Source of the DNA: a virus
Reading direction: 5' to 3' (one strand)
DNA: 24,064 nt
Virus record (IMG/VR): IMGVR_UViG_3300036828_000801
Coordinates: 1 to 24,064 of that record
Both the position numbers and the translations under genes were made by a program. The notes under the pieces are model-generated. The model was not told where the DNA came from. It did no database searches and saw only the letters and a program-made list of their open reading frames with translations. Within the stretch, counting starts at the first letter, position 1. Each line of letters begins with the position of its first letter. Shown one piece after another: positions 15,492 through 23,430 of the stretch.

Positions 15492-16436
15492 ATGCATAGA
15501 GCCACGCCAGCCAATTCCTCGTTCCGCGGTTATGTCGCCGGTGGCGCGCGAGTCACTGTTCCTAACGTCGATGATAGCAAACTGATGCAGGAATCGACGG
15601 GTAATTTCATGGCCAATGAATCACGTAGCGCGATCGAGGCTCCGCAGAACTACGGCTTTACCAGCGTTGTGAGAGATGCAGACAAGAATGGTCAAGGCCA
15701 GATCACCGGCAGCGCCGAGACTTTCGTCAGCTTTATGGGCGGCAACCGGAGTTTTCCCGTGTTGGGAAATATGGATGATCGCCGTTATCGCTTGAAGGAT
15801 TTGAAAAAGGGCGATGTAGGAATGTTCGATTATCTGCAGCATCAGCTTCATATGAATAATGATGGAGTGTTTCTCACCGGTCGCAACGATAAGAAGCTCA
15901 AACTTCAACTGGCTGATCCACCGCAACAACAGCAGTCATCGCAGCAAAGAGGCCAGCAACAACGCTACACTCAATCTGGCAAACAATATCTGCAGATGAC
16001 TAAAGATAAGACCGATCTTGCACATGACCAGAAGATCGACTATGAGACCCCTTTGCACTCGTTCATGCAATCAGCTTCTGCAACCACGTTTGATGCGTCC
16101 AGCTATTTGGTTCAAATTTTTGGCAGCAAGTTTACGGGCGGCTACGGTTATTTCATGAAGCAGGTGACTGCTGCACCGCCGACTTCACCATTTCATCTGT
16201 CAACCAAAAACTATATTGATTCAATCATTAGTGGACTTGGCTTCACGATGCCATCGTTACCTTCTTTGGGGTTGCCGCCGCTTCCTCCTGGAGTTACGCT
16301 CCCTCCCGGCTTCACGATTCCAATGGAAGCAGAACTGGTTTCGTCTCAGACATCACTGACATGGGTTGATGAACTTTCACGCAGATTGAATGCTATCGAG
16401 GCAAGACTAGCCGCGATCGAGGAAAAGATTGGCTAA
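15492..16436 (+). CDS. Baseplate spike / assembly protein V (Mu gp45-like)
   Basis: 314 residues. PQNYGFTS at 51-58 and RYRLKDLKKGDVGMFDYLQHQ near 98-118, with FLTGRNDKKLKLQLA near 127-141, match the Mu gp45 OB-fold and beta-helix shaft. A Gln-rich stretch (145-157), a middle region with FDASSYLVQIF, a Pro-rich segment (SLGLPPLPPGVTLPPG) and a coiled-coil end (LSRRLNAIEARLAAIEEKIG) follow. Mu gp45 is shorter (about 197 residues), so the last half is an extension likely forming a trimeric tip or a link to the fibres. The spike pierces the outer membrane. Confidence 0.87.
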   Translation: MHRATPANSSFRGYVAGGARVTVPNVDDSKLMQESTGNFMANESRSAIEAPQNYGFTSVVRDADKNGQGQITGSAETFVSFMGGNRSFPVLGNMDDRRYRLKDLKKGDVGMFDYLQHQLHMNNDGVFLTGRNDKKLKLQLADPPQQQQSSQQRGQQQRYTQSGKQYLQMTKDKTDLAHDQKIDYETPLHSFMQSASATTFDASSYLVQIFGSKFTGGYGYFMKQVTAAPPTSPFHLSTKNYIDSIISGLGFTMPSLPSLGLPPLPPGVTLPPGFTIPMEAELVSSQTSLTWVDELSRRLNAIEARLAAIEEKIG

Positions 16437-16951
16437 TGGCGATCGTTGTCCCTCCAGATATAAGAACGGTTCAGAATACTTTTTTTCCACAGTATTCTGT
16501 GACGATCGATTGGCAATTGCTTTCCGACGGCACATTGGATGACAGTATGGCTTTGGCAACCGCGATGGTAGTCGCGTTAGGTACCAACAAGTTGTCTGAT
16601 CCCACCGACATCTTGCCTGATCCTGACTCTACGAACAGGGAGGGATGGTGGGGAGACATGGACGCTGATACGATTTGGAATGGGTGGCCGATCGGGTCCA
16701 GATTGTGGTTGCTGAAGAGAAGTTCGATCACTCCACCAGAGGCGAAGTTTGGAGCAACTCAGTCCTGGGTGATGAATTATATCAGGGAAGCTTTGCAACC
16801 GTTTATTGATCGCAAGATCGCAAGTCGTTTCGAGATATTGTCAATGAGAATAGACAAACAACAAATCGACGCGGTGATAAGGGTCTATCGAGGTCCGCTT
16901 GCGGCGATCGACCTGATGTATCAACTGCTCTGGCAAGGGATTATGCCGTAA
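16436..16951 (+). CDS. Baseplate wedge protein (Mu gp46-like)
   Basis: 171 residues, a normal length for the GP46 family. REGWWGD at 68-74 and GSRLWLLKR at 87-95 are the family's defining motifs. The start overlaps the stop of the spike gene (TAATG) and its own stop overlaps the start of gp47, so the three genes are coupled. In the baseplate this protein is the gp25-like wedge component joining sheath and gp47-like wedge. Confidence 0.9.
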   Translation: MAIVVPPDIRTVQNTFFPQYSVTIDWQLLSDGTLDDSMALATAMVVALGTNKLSDPTDILPDPDSTNREGWWGDMDADTIWNGWPIGSRLWLLKRSSITPPEAKFGATQSWVMNYIREALQPFIDRKIASRFEILSMRIDKQQIDAVIRVYRGPLAAIDLMYQLLWQGIMP

Positions 16952-18039
16952 TGCCATGGTCAACTCCAGCGCTGAGCGAAGTTCGCTCCTTGGTCAGGGA
17001 CTCGATCCACGGCTCGTTGCCTGGCAGCGACGCTACGATTCCAAACAGCGTGTTAAGGGTGATGAGCGATTCCCAAGGCGCACTGTGCTTTCTGACTTTG
17101 GAGTACATCGATTGGCTTTCGCTTCAACTGTTGCCAGATACGGCAGAAACAGAGTGGCTGGACAGGCACGGTAATATCTGGCTTGTCAACTCTGATGCCA
17201 CCACCGGCAGGAAGCAAGCCACGCTGGCCACTGGTACCGTGACCGCCACCGGGACGGTCGGAAGCGTCGTTCCTGCCGGCTCTCTGTTGGGAGGTACGGG
17301 AAGTTCGGCTTTGGCTACCTATCAGACCACTTTAGCCGCCACCATTGGTTCAGCTGCAACAGACGTTTCGGTAACCGCTCTGACAGCAGGTACCGTTGGC
17401 AACCTAGATTCAGGAGATACGCTTGGCTTCTTGGTTCCTTTGCCTGGAGTGGATCAATCAGTTACGGTAGTAACGATAGATGGAGGTGTTGACACTGAGA
17501 CTGACAATGAGCTTAGGAGCCGCATTCTTAGGCGAATTCAGCAGCCGCCGATGGGTGGCGACGCAACTGATTATGAAAACTGGGCATTGGCCGTCCCTGG
17601 CGTGACTAGGGCTTGGTCTGCTCCGAACGGAATGGGAGCTGGCACCGTGATTGTGTGGTTCTTGATGGATGATTTAAGAGCCAGCGACAATGGATGGCCG
17701 ACTCCTGCAGATGTCAGTACTGTGGCTGATTACATCGACACAGTTAGACCTGTCACTGTCAAAGATTGCTACGTGGTAGCTCCGATCAAACAACCACTGA
17801 ACATCACTATCCAGAACCTGGTGCCGAATATTGCCGAGGTTCAGGGAGAGATAGAAAACAGCCTCGATAGCATGTTGATGGAAAAGGCTTCTCCGGGCCA
17901 GACCATCTTTGCCGCGTGGATCAGTAGCGCTATCATGAACGCGCCGTCGGTTGTTTCGTTTACTTTGATCACAAATGCGGATGTGCCGATGGCTTCTGTC
18001 GGCAACATGGCGATTCTTGGGACTATTCTTTATGAGTGA
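16951..18039 (+). CDS. Baseplate J-like wedge protein (Mu gp47-like)
   Basis: 362 residues against 361 in Mu gp47. EWLDRHGNIWLV near 67-78, TAGTVGNLDSGDTL, the segment VDTETDNELRSRILRRIQQPPMGGDATDYENWA and AVPGVTRAWS are the standard baseplate J signature. The protein forms the wedge iris around the hub. TAATG coupling precedes it and an eight-base overlap with the gp48-like gene follows. Confidence 0.95.
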   Translation: MPWSTPALSEVRSLVRDSIHGSLPGSDATIPNSVLRVMSDSQGALCFLTLEYIDWLSLQLLPDTAETEWLDRHGNIWLVNSDATTGRKQATLATGTVTATGTVGSVVPAGSLLGGTGSSALATYQTTLAATIGSAATDVSVTALTAGTVGNLDSGDTLGFLVPLPGVDQSVTVVTIDGGVDTETDNELRSRILRRIQQPPMGGDATDYENWALAVPGVTRAWSAPNGMGAGTVIVWFLMDDLRASDNGWPTPADVSTVADYIDTVRPVTVKDCYVVAPIKQPLNITIQNLVPNIAEVQGEIENSLDSMLMEKASPGQTIFAAWISSAIMNAPSVVSFTLITNADVPMASVGNMAILGTILYE

Positions 18040-18946
18040 CCGCCACATTCGCAGATCTGGAAGCGACTATCGGGAAGCTTTTTTATCGCTGTTGCCCAAC
18101 GGGCAGGCGTGGCCGAAACGATTCATCGACACCGTGCTGTGGCAAACCTGCGATGGCCTGTGCGAGTATTGGGGATTCGTGGACGGCAGGGCGGCAGACC
18201 TCCTGGAACAGGAGAGCGATCCGCGAATTACCACAGAGCTGCTGCCGGACTGGGAACGTAATTGGGGATTGCCTGATCCGTGCTATACCGCGCCGCAGAC
18301 CGTAGCTGCCAGGCAAATCGCGCTGGTTCAGCGCATGACCATGGAGGGAAGTCAGTCCAGACAGTTCTATATCAACTTTGCGGCAGAGCTCGGCTATACA
18401 ATCACAATCACAGAGTATCGTCCGTTCATGGTGGGACTTGACAGGTGCGGCGATAATCGGGTCTACGGCGACGGTACCAACCCGATGTTCAACACGACAT
18501 TTGTGATGGGTTATCTCCCAGTGTATGATACAAATGGCTTGCGAGTTCAAAATGGAGAGCTAAGCGAATATCCCAATTACGGATTGGGACCTGTGGAAAA
18601 CAGATATTTTTGGACCGTTCACGTTCATCAGTCTGATCTTCAATGGTTTAGATGTGCTTCTGGGCAATGCGGCATTGATCCATTTTTGCGCATCGGATAC
18701 TCGAAAGACCTCGAATGCATCTTGGCGCGATGGAAGCCGGCACACACGCAAATCATATTTGACTATTCAGGAGTATGGATCGGTCAAGGCAATGCACATG
18801 GTGTTGGTGCTATAAACGCTGTGTCGCAACCATTCGCTTCGGTCGGCAATGCGGCCGGTCATGTCACCGTGAGTGGTGTTGGCAGTTCAACAGCGACTAT
18901 GACAGGTAATGCTTTTGGCGTCGGCACGGCAATTGGAATACATTAA
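18032..18946 (+). CDS. Mu gp48-like / DUF2313 baseplate protein
   Basis: 304 residues with ATG 18032 overlapping the gp47 stop by eight bases; an in-frame ATG at 17975 lies inside gp47 and is less likely. LLPNGQAWPKR at 20-30 and LARWKPAHTQIIFDY near 240-254 mark the two ends of a DUF2313 protein, which links the wedge to the tail fibres. The Mu protein is about 190 residues, so this one has an enlarged middle (with repeated aromatic and Cys residues such as GLDRCGDNRVYGDG) and a Gly/Ala/Val-rich tail (HGVGAINAV, GVGSSTATM) that may fold as a small beta structure or fibre contact. Confidence 0.87.
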   Translation: MSDRHIRRSGSDYREAFLSLLPNGQAWPKRFIDTVLWQTCDGLCEYWGFVDGRAADLLEQESDPRITTELLPDWERNWGLPDPCYTAPQTVAARQIALVQRMTMEGSQSRQFYINFAAELGYTITITEYRPFMVGLDRCGDNRVYGDGTNPMFNTTFVMGYLPVYDTNGLRVQNGELSEYPNYGLGPVENRYFWTVHVHQSDLQWFRCASGQCGIDPFLRIGYSKDLECILARWKPAHTQIIFDYSGVWIGQGNAHGVGAINAVSQPFASVGNAAGHVTVSGVGSSTATMTGNAFGVGTAIGIH

Positions 18947-18958
18947 GGAGCCAATTAG

Positions 18959-20302
18959 ATGTTGTACAATCAACCTTTCGATAAGCCGCCTGAAGTCATC
19001 TATGGCGACACGCCTTACATCAACGGCAATCCGGCCACTGGACAGCCAGGTTCAATCCCGTCTGCGGCAAGTATCGAATATCCACAACGCGAGATTGTCA
19101 ATGTCATTAGAGCGGCTGGCATTGGTCTGACACCGACGAACTCTGACCTAACTCAATTGCTTCACTCGTTGAAGAAGATCGACGTTTTTAATGTGTTCAA
19201 GAGTGCGGTCAACGCTGGCACGGCGTCGGCGTGGATCGCAAACGTCCCATCCATTATTGATACATTGGCTGCTGGCGTGGCATTCTGGTTCAAGCCTACT
19301 TTCGCTGCGGTCGGCATCACGACGTTGGCATTCAATGGAGTCACCAATCAGGTCGTGAGAAATGATGGTTCGCAAATTATTCAAGGTCTGTTTCCAGCCA
19401 CCGCCTGGCTGTTGATGCTGTTCGATGGCACCGTTTGGCAAATCATTGCCGGCGCTACCGGAGGAACTGGACTCGGCGGTTCGACATTGACTGCGCCGCA
19501 ATTTTTTTATGTCAACGGAACGACTGGCAACGATACGACTTTTGACGGCACTTCTGCCACCGTGGTCGCGGGCACGCCGCATGGTCCGTATGCGACCATT
19601 CAAATGGCACTTAACCAAGTGCCAAAGTACAATTTGAATGGCTACAGCATCACCATTTTTGTTGCGGCTGGCACTTATGCTCGCGGTCAGTTGACGCCGG
19701 TCAACGGAGCCGGATCGATTTTTGTTACTGGCGACAAGGTTACGCCATCCAACGTTCAAGTCAACGGTGTCAACAGTTCTGCCTTTCTTGGGAGTGGCAC
19801 TGTTGGTCAATGGCAGATCGAAGGTTTTTCCGTCTCTGCGTCCGGATCAGCTCCTGGTGATCCGATCGCAGGCGTTTGTTGTGCCGGCGGGGCTCAGAAA
19901 ATTTTGATTGGGAATATGATTTTCAGGGCGTGTGGTCAAGCCCACATCTGGGTTGCAGATGGTGGTGTTGTCGTTAACGTAGCCAGTTGTGGATGGACCG
20001 TTACCGGTGGTGCCGGCAGTTTTATGGGCACTCAGACTGCCGGGTCTCAGATTGTCGCTAATCCATCCGGTTCACCGTCCCTGACAATCGCAAATGCGGT
20101 CACTTACACCAACTGCTTCGTCAATTCGGCGTCGCTTGGACTGATTTCTATGGCTTTCACTTCGATCACCGGAGCGGCCAACGTCACCGGCACGAAATAT
20201 TTAGCTACGCTGAACGGAGTGATTTACTCGTTCGGCAATGGCGTCAATTACTATCCCGGTACTGTCGGTGGCAGTCTTTCCAATGGCGGTCAATATGCTT
20301 GA
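18959..20302 (+). CDS. Tail fibre protein with probable beta-helix domain
   Basis: 447 residues. The N-terminal part (FDKPPEVIYGDTPYINGNPATG, then SIPSAASIEYPQREIVNVI) looks like a baseplate-attachment domain of short fibres. From about residue 181 the sequence FYVNGTTGNDTTFDGTSA, then GPYATIQMALNQVP and ITIFVAAGTY starts a right-handed parallel beta-helix, as in pectate-lyase-fold fibres; the rest is Gly/Asn/Ser/Thr-rich. It follows gp48-like and precedes the fibre assembly gene, the slot of S and U in Mu, so it is the likely main receptor-binding fibre. TAAGGAG serves the start. No catalytic residues can be assigned. Confidence 0.8.
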   Translation: MLYNQPFDKPPEVIYGDTPYINGNPATGQPGSIPSAASIEYPQREIVNVIRAAGIGLTPTNSDLTQLLHSLKKIDVFNVFKSAVNAGTASAWIANVPSIIDTLAAGVAFWFKPTFAAVGITTLAFNGVTNQVVRNDGSQIIQGLFPATAWLLMLFDGTVWQIIAGATGGTGLGGSTLTAPQFFYVNGTTGNDTTFDGTSATVVAGTPHGPYATIQMALNQVPKYNLNGYSITIFVAAGTYARGQLTPVNGAGSIFVTGDKVTPSNVQVNGVNSSAFLGSGTVGQWQIEGFSVSASGSAPGDPIAGVCCAGGAQKILIGNMIFRACGQAHIWVADGGVVVNVASCGWTVTGGAGSFMGTQTAGSQIVANPSGSPSLTIANAVTYTNCFVNSASLGLISMAFTSITGAANVTGTKYLATLNGVIYSFGNGVNYYPGTVGGSLSNGGQYA

Positions 20303-20316
20303 AGGAGCAAACAAAA

Positions 20317-20904
20317 ATGTTTCCATATGACTGGTATTGGCTGGCAGACGATGGTCGCCTGTATTCCAGCTCAGCTCAGATGCAAGTAGTACCAGATGAT
20401 CAGAAATATCAGGACTGGGTTGAAGCTGGAAATACGGCATCGTTTTGGCCTCGCGATGAAACTGGCGAACAAACTGACGCTGAGCTTCAAAGTGTGTTGT
20501 TCGAGTACAGGCTTGCCGTCGATCTTAAGGCGTACGCCTTCATGTTAAGGGATCAGAAAGAACACGATGGAATGACGGTGACGACGGTGCCGGGGATAAC
20601 TCAGAGTCGCACCGATTCCTATACCCAGGAGCTGCTTTCTCGCTATCACAATGCTGTATTGAACAACGCGAGTTTCGTGGCAATGTGGGTATTGCCGGAT
20701 CGCAGTACGTTGAAGTTGAACAAAAAAGCAATTACCGATTTTTTTGTAGAAATGACTGAGTTCACAACCGAGACATACGGCACTTATGCGACAGTGATAG
20801 ATGGCATTGACAACGGCACCATCACCACAATCGGACAGATCGATACCGCCTTCGGGATAAAGTTGGCCAGAAGCAAGCGGGTGGACATCGGATGGCAATC
20901 GTAA
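20317..20904 (+). CDS. Tail fibre assembly / DUF4376-like protein
   Basis: 195 residues. The start at 20317 is preceded by AAGGAG at 20302-20307; a TTG at 20299 in frame is less likely. WYWLADDGRLYSSSAQ at the N-terminus is typical of fibre-assembly-type proteins that begin with a small strand-rich module. The C-terminal helical part (SRYHNAVLNNASFVAMW, then TLKLNKKAITDFFVEM and TEFTTETYGTYATVIDGI) resembles DUF4376. Such proteins chaperone trimerisation of fibres and are usually adjacent to them. Exact family assignment is moderate. Confidence 0.72.
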   Translation: MFPYDWYWLADDGRLYSSSAQMQVVPDDQKYQDWVEAGNTASFWPRDETGEQTDAELQSVLFEYRLAVDLKAYAFMLRDQKEHDGMTVTTVPGITQSRTDSYTQELLSRYHNAVLNNASFVAMWVLPDRSTLKLNKKAITDFFVEMTEFTTETYGTYATVIDGIDNGTITTIGQIDTAFGIKLARSKRVDIGWQS

Positions 20905-21251
20905 TAATCACCACAGAGAATGACGCGGATTTTATCTGCGGATTCACCTATCAGTATGTCGACTCAACTGGCACGGTCACTGGCCCAGTGGATTTGACTG
21001 GTGACACGATGCAAATGGGTCTTCGCAAGAATGCCGCTGACGTCGATGAGCTGTTGCTGCTGACCACCCAGAATGGCGGTCTCATTGTCACCAGTCCATC
21101 GGCAGGTCAGTTCACGGTGACCATTACCAAAGCTCAATTAGTTCAATTGCCTGTAGATACGTTCGATCACTCATTGATTCGATTTCATGGCACCCAGACT
21201 TTGCGAATCTGGTCTGGCACCTTGACCAATACGCCTGGAGCCAGTCGATGA
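20892..21251 (+). CDS. Small beta-rich baseplate/fibre protein (BppU N-terminal-like)
   Basis: 119 residues, overlapping the preceding gene by 13 bases. ENDADFICGFTYQYVDS, then PVDLTGDTMQMGLRKNAAD, then GQFTVTITKAQLVQLP and the final TLRIWSGTLTNT describe a single beta-sandwich, resembling the N-terminal domain of BppU-type upper baseplate proteins, which anchors receptor-binding components. It ends in an ATGA overlap with the collagen-like fibre gene, suggesting stoichiometric coexpression. Assignment is by pattern only. Confidence 0.6.
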   Translation: MAIVIITTENDADFICGFTYQYVDSTGTVTGPVDLTGDTMQMGLRKNAADVDELLLLTTQNGGLIVTSPSAGQFTVTITKAQLVQLPVDTFDHSLIRFHGTQTLRIWSGTLTNTPGASR

Positions 21252-22501
21252 CCATCAATGTCACGGTTACTCCAGATCAGCCGGTCGTCATCACCCAGGA
21301 TGATCCGACAGTTGCCGTGATAGTTACTCAAGACAGCCCGGTTCAGATCATCGACGTCAATGAGCAGGGTCCTCCTGGTCCTGTGGGTCCTGTTGGCCCG
21401 ATAGGGCCACGCGGCAATGCCACTCTGTATGGTTCTGGTCCGCCGAACTTTGCCACTGGCGTCAATGGTGACTTCTACATAGATACCACTGCTAATTTCC
21501 TTTACGGGCCAAAAGCTGGCGTCTGGCCCTCAGGCGTTTCGCTGGTTGGTCCTCAAGGCCAACGCGGAAGTTTGTGGTACGTCGGCTCAGGAGCGCCTGG
21601 CACCATCACCGGGCAAGTCAACGGCGATAATTATCTCAACAGCGTAACCGGCGATGTCTGGCAATTGCTCGGCGGGACGTGGACCATAGATGGCAGTATC
21701 CAAGGTCCGGTCGGTCCGACTGGCGCAACCGGTGCAACTGGTGCTGCTGGAGCAACGCCACACGGGTATCTGTTTGGATTGACACTCTCTAACGTTTCAG
21801 CCGGAACTTTCAGCGTTGCTGCCGGCGAAGCTTTCGACAGCACTTTTACTGCCATCATGACACTTGCATCGTCGATTTCCAAAACCAATGTAGCGTGGGC
21901 GGTGGGCACCGGCAACGGGGCGTTGGATACCGGGCTTATCGCGACTGGCTGGTATCACGTCCACGAAATCAAGCGGCTCGACACCAATGTCGTGGATATT
22001 GCGATTTCCCTGAGTGCAACTGCGCCGACCTTTGGAGTCAACATTCCGGCAGCCTACACGAAGTCGCGCCGAATTGGCGCGATGCTCTTTAACATTTCGA
22101 CGGGGTGGGTGCTGTTCTCGCAGAACGGCGACGAGTTTTTATGGGCGACACCGTTTGGAGATTACAATGCACTATCGGTTGGCACGACCGCTCAACTTTT
22201 GACATTATCTGTCCCTTCGGGAGTGAAAGTCACGGCGTTGTTCAATGCCGACATGGTGTCGAACACAGCAGGCACGTTGGCTCTGTTTAATTCTCCCGAT
22301 CAAACATCAGTCGCTGCGAACGCTGTCATAGGCAATTTCCAATTATACGTGTCGGTTGCCACTCTCGCTGATGGTGCGCAGCTTGCAATACGAACCAACA
22401 CTGGCAGTCAAGTTCGATGCGTGTCAAGCGCGACTGCGGCTACTTGCACTGTGTCCGTAGCGACGCAGGGATGGATCGACACCAGAGGACGGCTACAATG
22501 A
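21248..22501 (+). CDS. Collagen-like tail fibre protein
   Basis: 417 residues. The N-terminal beta-rich region repeats similar strands (QPVVITQDDP, TVAVIVTQDSP), followed by a Gly-X-Y stretch (EQGPPGPVGPVGPIGPRG, about 39-57). An interrupted middle holds two similar modules (LYGSGPPNFATGVNGDFYID and LWYVGSGAPGTITGQVNGDNYLN). A second triplet run (GPVGPTGATGATGAAGA) precedes a C-terminal about 240-residue beta-rich head ending CTVSVATQGWIDTRGRLQ. This is the usual layout of phage fibres in which a triple-helical shaft carries a trimeric receptor-binding head. The second collagen-like protein of this window, it belongs to the tail-tip cluster by position. Confidence 0.8.
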   Translation: MTINVTVTPDQPVVITQDDPTVAVIVTQDSPVQIIDVNEQGPPGPVGPVGPIGPRGNATLYGSGPPNFATGVNGDFYIDTTANFLYGPKAGVWPSGVSLVGPQGQRGSLWYVGSGAPGTITGQVNGDNYLNSVTGDVWQLLGGTWTIDGSIQGPVGPTGATGATGAAGATPHGYLFGLTLSNVSAGTFSVAAGEAFDSTFTAIMTLASSISKTNVAWAVGTGNGALDTGLIATGWYHVHEIKRLDTNVVDIAISLSATAPTFGVNIPAAYTKSRRIGAMLFNISTGWVLFSQNGDEFLWATPFGDYNALSVGTTAQLLTLSVPSGVKVTALFNADMVSNTAGTLALFNSPDQTSVAANAVIGNFQLYVSVATLADGAQLAIRTNTGSQVRCVSSATAATCTVSVATQGWIDTRGRLQ

Positions 22502-22528
22502 CGGGGGACGAGATGGGGTTGAGGAATC

Positions 22529-22753
22529 ATGCTTGCTGTTATTGTTTTGTTGATCCAGTTGCATGCGCTCGACGGCTCGACGATCGAGGTAAACCCTGAC
22601 GCCATTGCCTCCCTGCGTGGTCGCTCGACTCACGACGGACATCTGCACAAGAATGCCAATTGTCTGGTCAACACCACGGACGGCTTGCATCTATCGGTCA
22701 CGGAAACCTGCAGCGAGGTGTTGCGGGAGATAGCCAAAGAAAAAACCAAATGA
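22529..22753 (+). CDS. FlbD/SwrD-like small protein
   Basis: 74 residues, with GAGGA at 22521-22525 close upstream. The pattern IQLHALDGSTIEVNPDAIASL at residues 9-29, then a second hairpin with CLVNTTDGLHLSVTETCSEVLREI at 45-68, is the layout of FlbD/SwrD family proteins: hydrophobic strand, L-x-G, VNP-x-x-I, a later DG-x-x-x-V and a terminal helix. In bacteria that family is linked to flagellar motor function; small phage copies have no established role. The first ten residues are hydrophobic but too short to call a signal peptide or holin helix. I am moderately sure of the fold and not of the function. Confidence 0.6.
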   Translation: MLAVIVLLIQLHALDGSTIEVNPDAIASLRGRSTHDGHLHKNANCLVNTTDGLHLSVTETCSEVLREIAKEKTK

Positions 22754-22770
22754 TCAAGGGAGAAGCAGCC

Positions 22771-22884
22771 ATGGCAGAAACATACGATCTGTGGCTCAGA
22801 AGCGTCGTTTCTTCCGTGGATGCGATGGTGCTGACCTGGCTGGCAAGCGTGGCCTTGTTCATGAAAGTCGGTCAGGTTGAATGA
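22771..22884 (+). CDS. Small hydrophobic peptide, possible membrane protein
   Basis: 37 residues with one hydrophobic stretch (VDAMVLTWLASVALFMKV), which could just span a membrane. ATG 22771 is served by AAGGGAG at 22757-22763, an excellent ribosome site. An upstream in-frame ATG at 22750 forms an ATGA overlap with the FlbD-like gene and would add seven residues. It ends in an ATGA overlap with the next gene. By position and size a small accessory membrane peptide (holin-like or otherwise) is possible but no family is recognised. Confidence 0.55.
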   Translation: MAETYDLWLRSVVSSVDAMVLTWLASVALFMKVGQVE

Positions 22885-23339
22885 ATCAGCTCGAAATCAG
22901 TTTTGGTTCGCCGCTTCGGATCATCGTTGCAAACGAACCACCTGCTGCGTCTGAAATAATTTCTGTTTTGACGATATGGTACGAAAGTTTCAAGATAACG
23001 TGCAAAGGAGACGCCATGTACAATCTGCCAGTAGATCACACCGTTCGCATGCAAGTTGTCTACCAGGACGCAGAAGGCAACCCGGCGGCTGTCGACTCCG
23101 TCAGCTGGGCATCCTCGGACGAGGCTGTTGCCACCGTTGCGGAAGATGCCACTGATGCCACCATCATCACGGTCACACCTGTTGGACCGATCGGTCAGGT
23201 TCAGGTCACGGCTACTGCAGATGTCGATTTGGGCGCTGGCGTAAAAAATCTTCTGACGACCGCCGACATCACCATGGTTGCTGGCGAGGCTGTTTCCGGC
23301 ACCATTGCACCGTTGGGGCCGCCTGTCCCAAAGGCCTAA
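22881..23339 (+). CDS. Ig-like (Big_2-type) domain protein
   Basis: 152 residues from ATG 22881, which overlaps the previous stop in ATGA; an internal ATG at 23016 with a perfect AAGGAG five bases upstream would give 107 residues. The part after 23016 is one bacterial Ig-like domain: HTVRMQVVYQDAEGNPA, then VSWASSDEAVATV, then QVQVTATADVDLGAG. Such domains decorate phage virions and can bind surface carbohydrates. The first 45 residues have no recognisable domain. The gap of 131 bases that would remain if only 23016 were used is atypical for this tightly packed operon, so both starts may function. This is the last gene before the terminator. Confidence 0.7.
   Translation: MNQLEISFGSPLRIIVANEPPAASEIISVLTIWYESFKITCKGDAMYNLPVDHTVRMQVVYQDAEGNPAAVDSVSWASSDEAVATVAEDATDATIITVTPVGPIGQVQVTATADVDLGAGVKNLLTTADITMVAGEAVSGTIAPLGPPVPKA
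23005..23018 (+). promoter_or_regulatory. Strong internal ribosome binding site of the Ig-like gene
   Basis: AAGGAG at 23005-23010 precedes ATG 23016 by five bases. It is among the best ribosome sites in the window and stands exactly where the Ig-like domain begins, so it may be the main start. Confidence 0.65.
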
Positions 23340-23400
23340 AAAAGCCTAGCTGTCAGTTTCTGATTGGTTTTGTTGGGTTGTTCGCGTTCTCCCTCCCTGA

Positions 23401-23417
23401 AGCCCGCAGCTCGGGCT
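23401..23417 (+). other. Small hairpin ahead of the operon terminator
   Basis: AGCCCG (23401-23406), loop CAGCT, CGGGCT (23412-23417): a perfect six-base-pair stem. It lies 13 bases before the terminator stem. It has no T-run of its own, so it is not a terminator by itself; it may stabilise the 3' end of the late transcript. Confidence 0.45.
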
Positions 23418-23430
23418 ATGGGAACCTTGT

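Noticed and set aside
19148-19810. Minus-strand open frame of 220 codons
   Set aside because: It is a shadow of the plus-strand fibre gene, which has a strong ribosome site and recognisable domains. The translation is Arg/Ser-rich with no motif.
22529-22558. FlbD-like protein as a holin or signal-peptide protein
   Set aside because: Only the first ten residues are hydrophobic, too short for a membrane helix, and they fit the first strand of the FlbD layout better.
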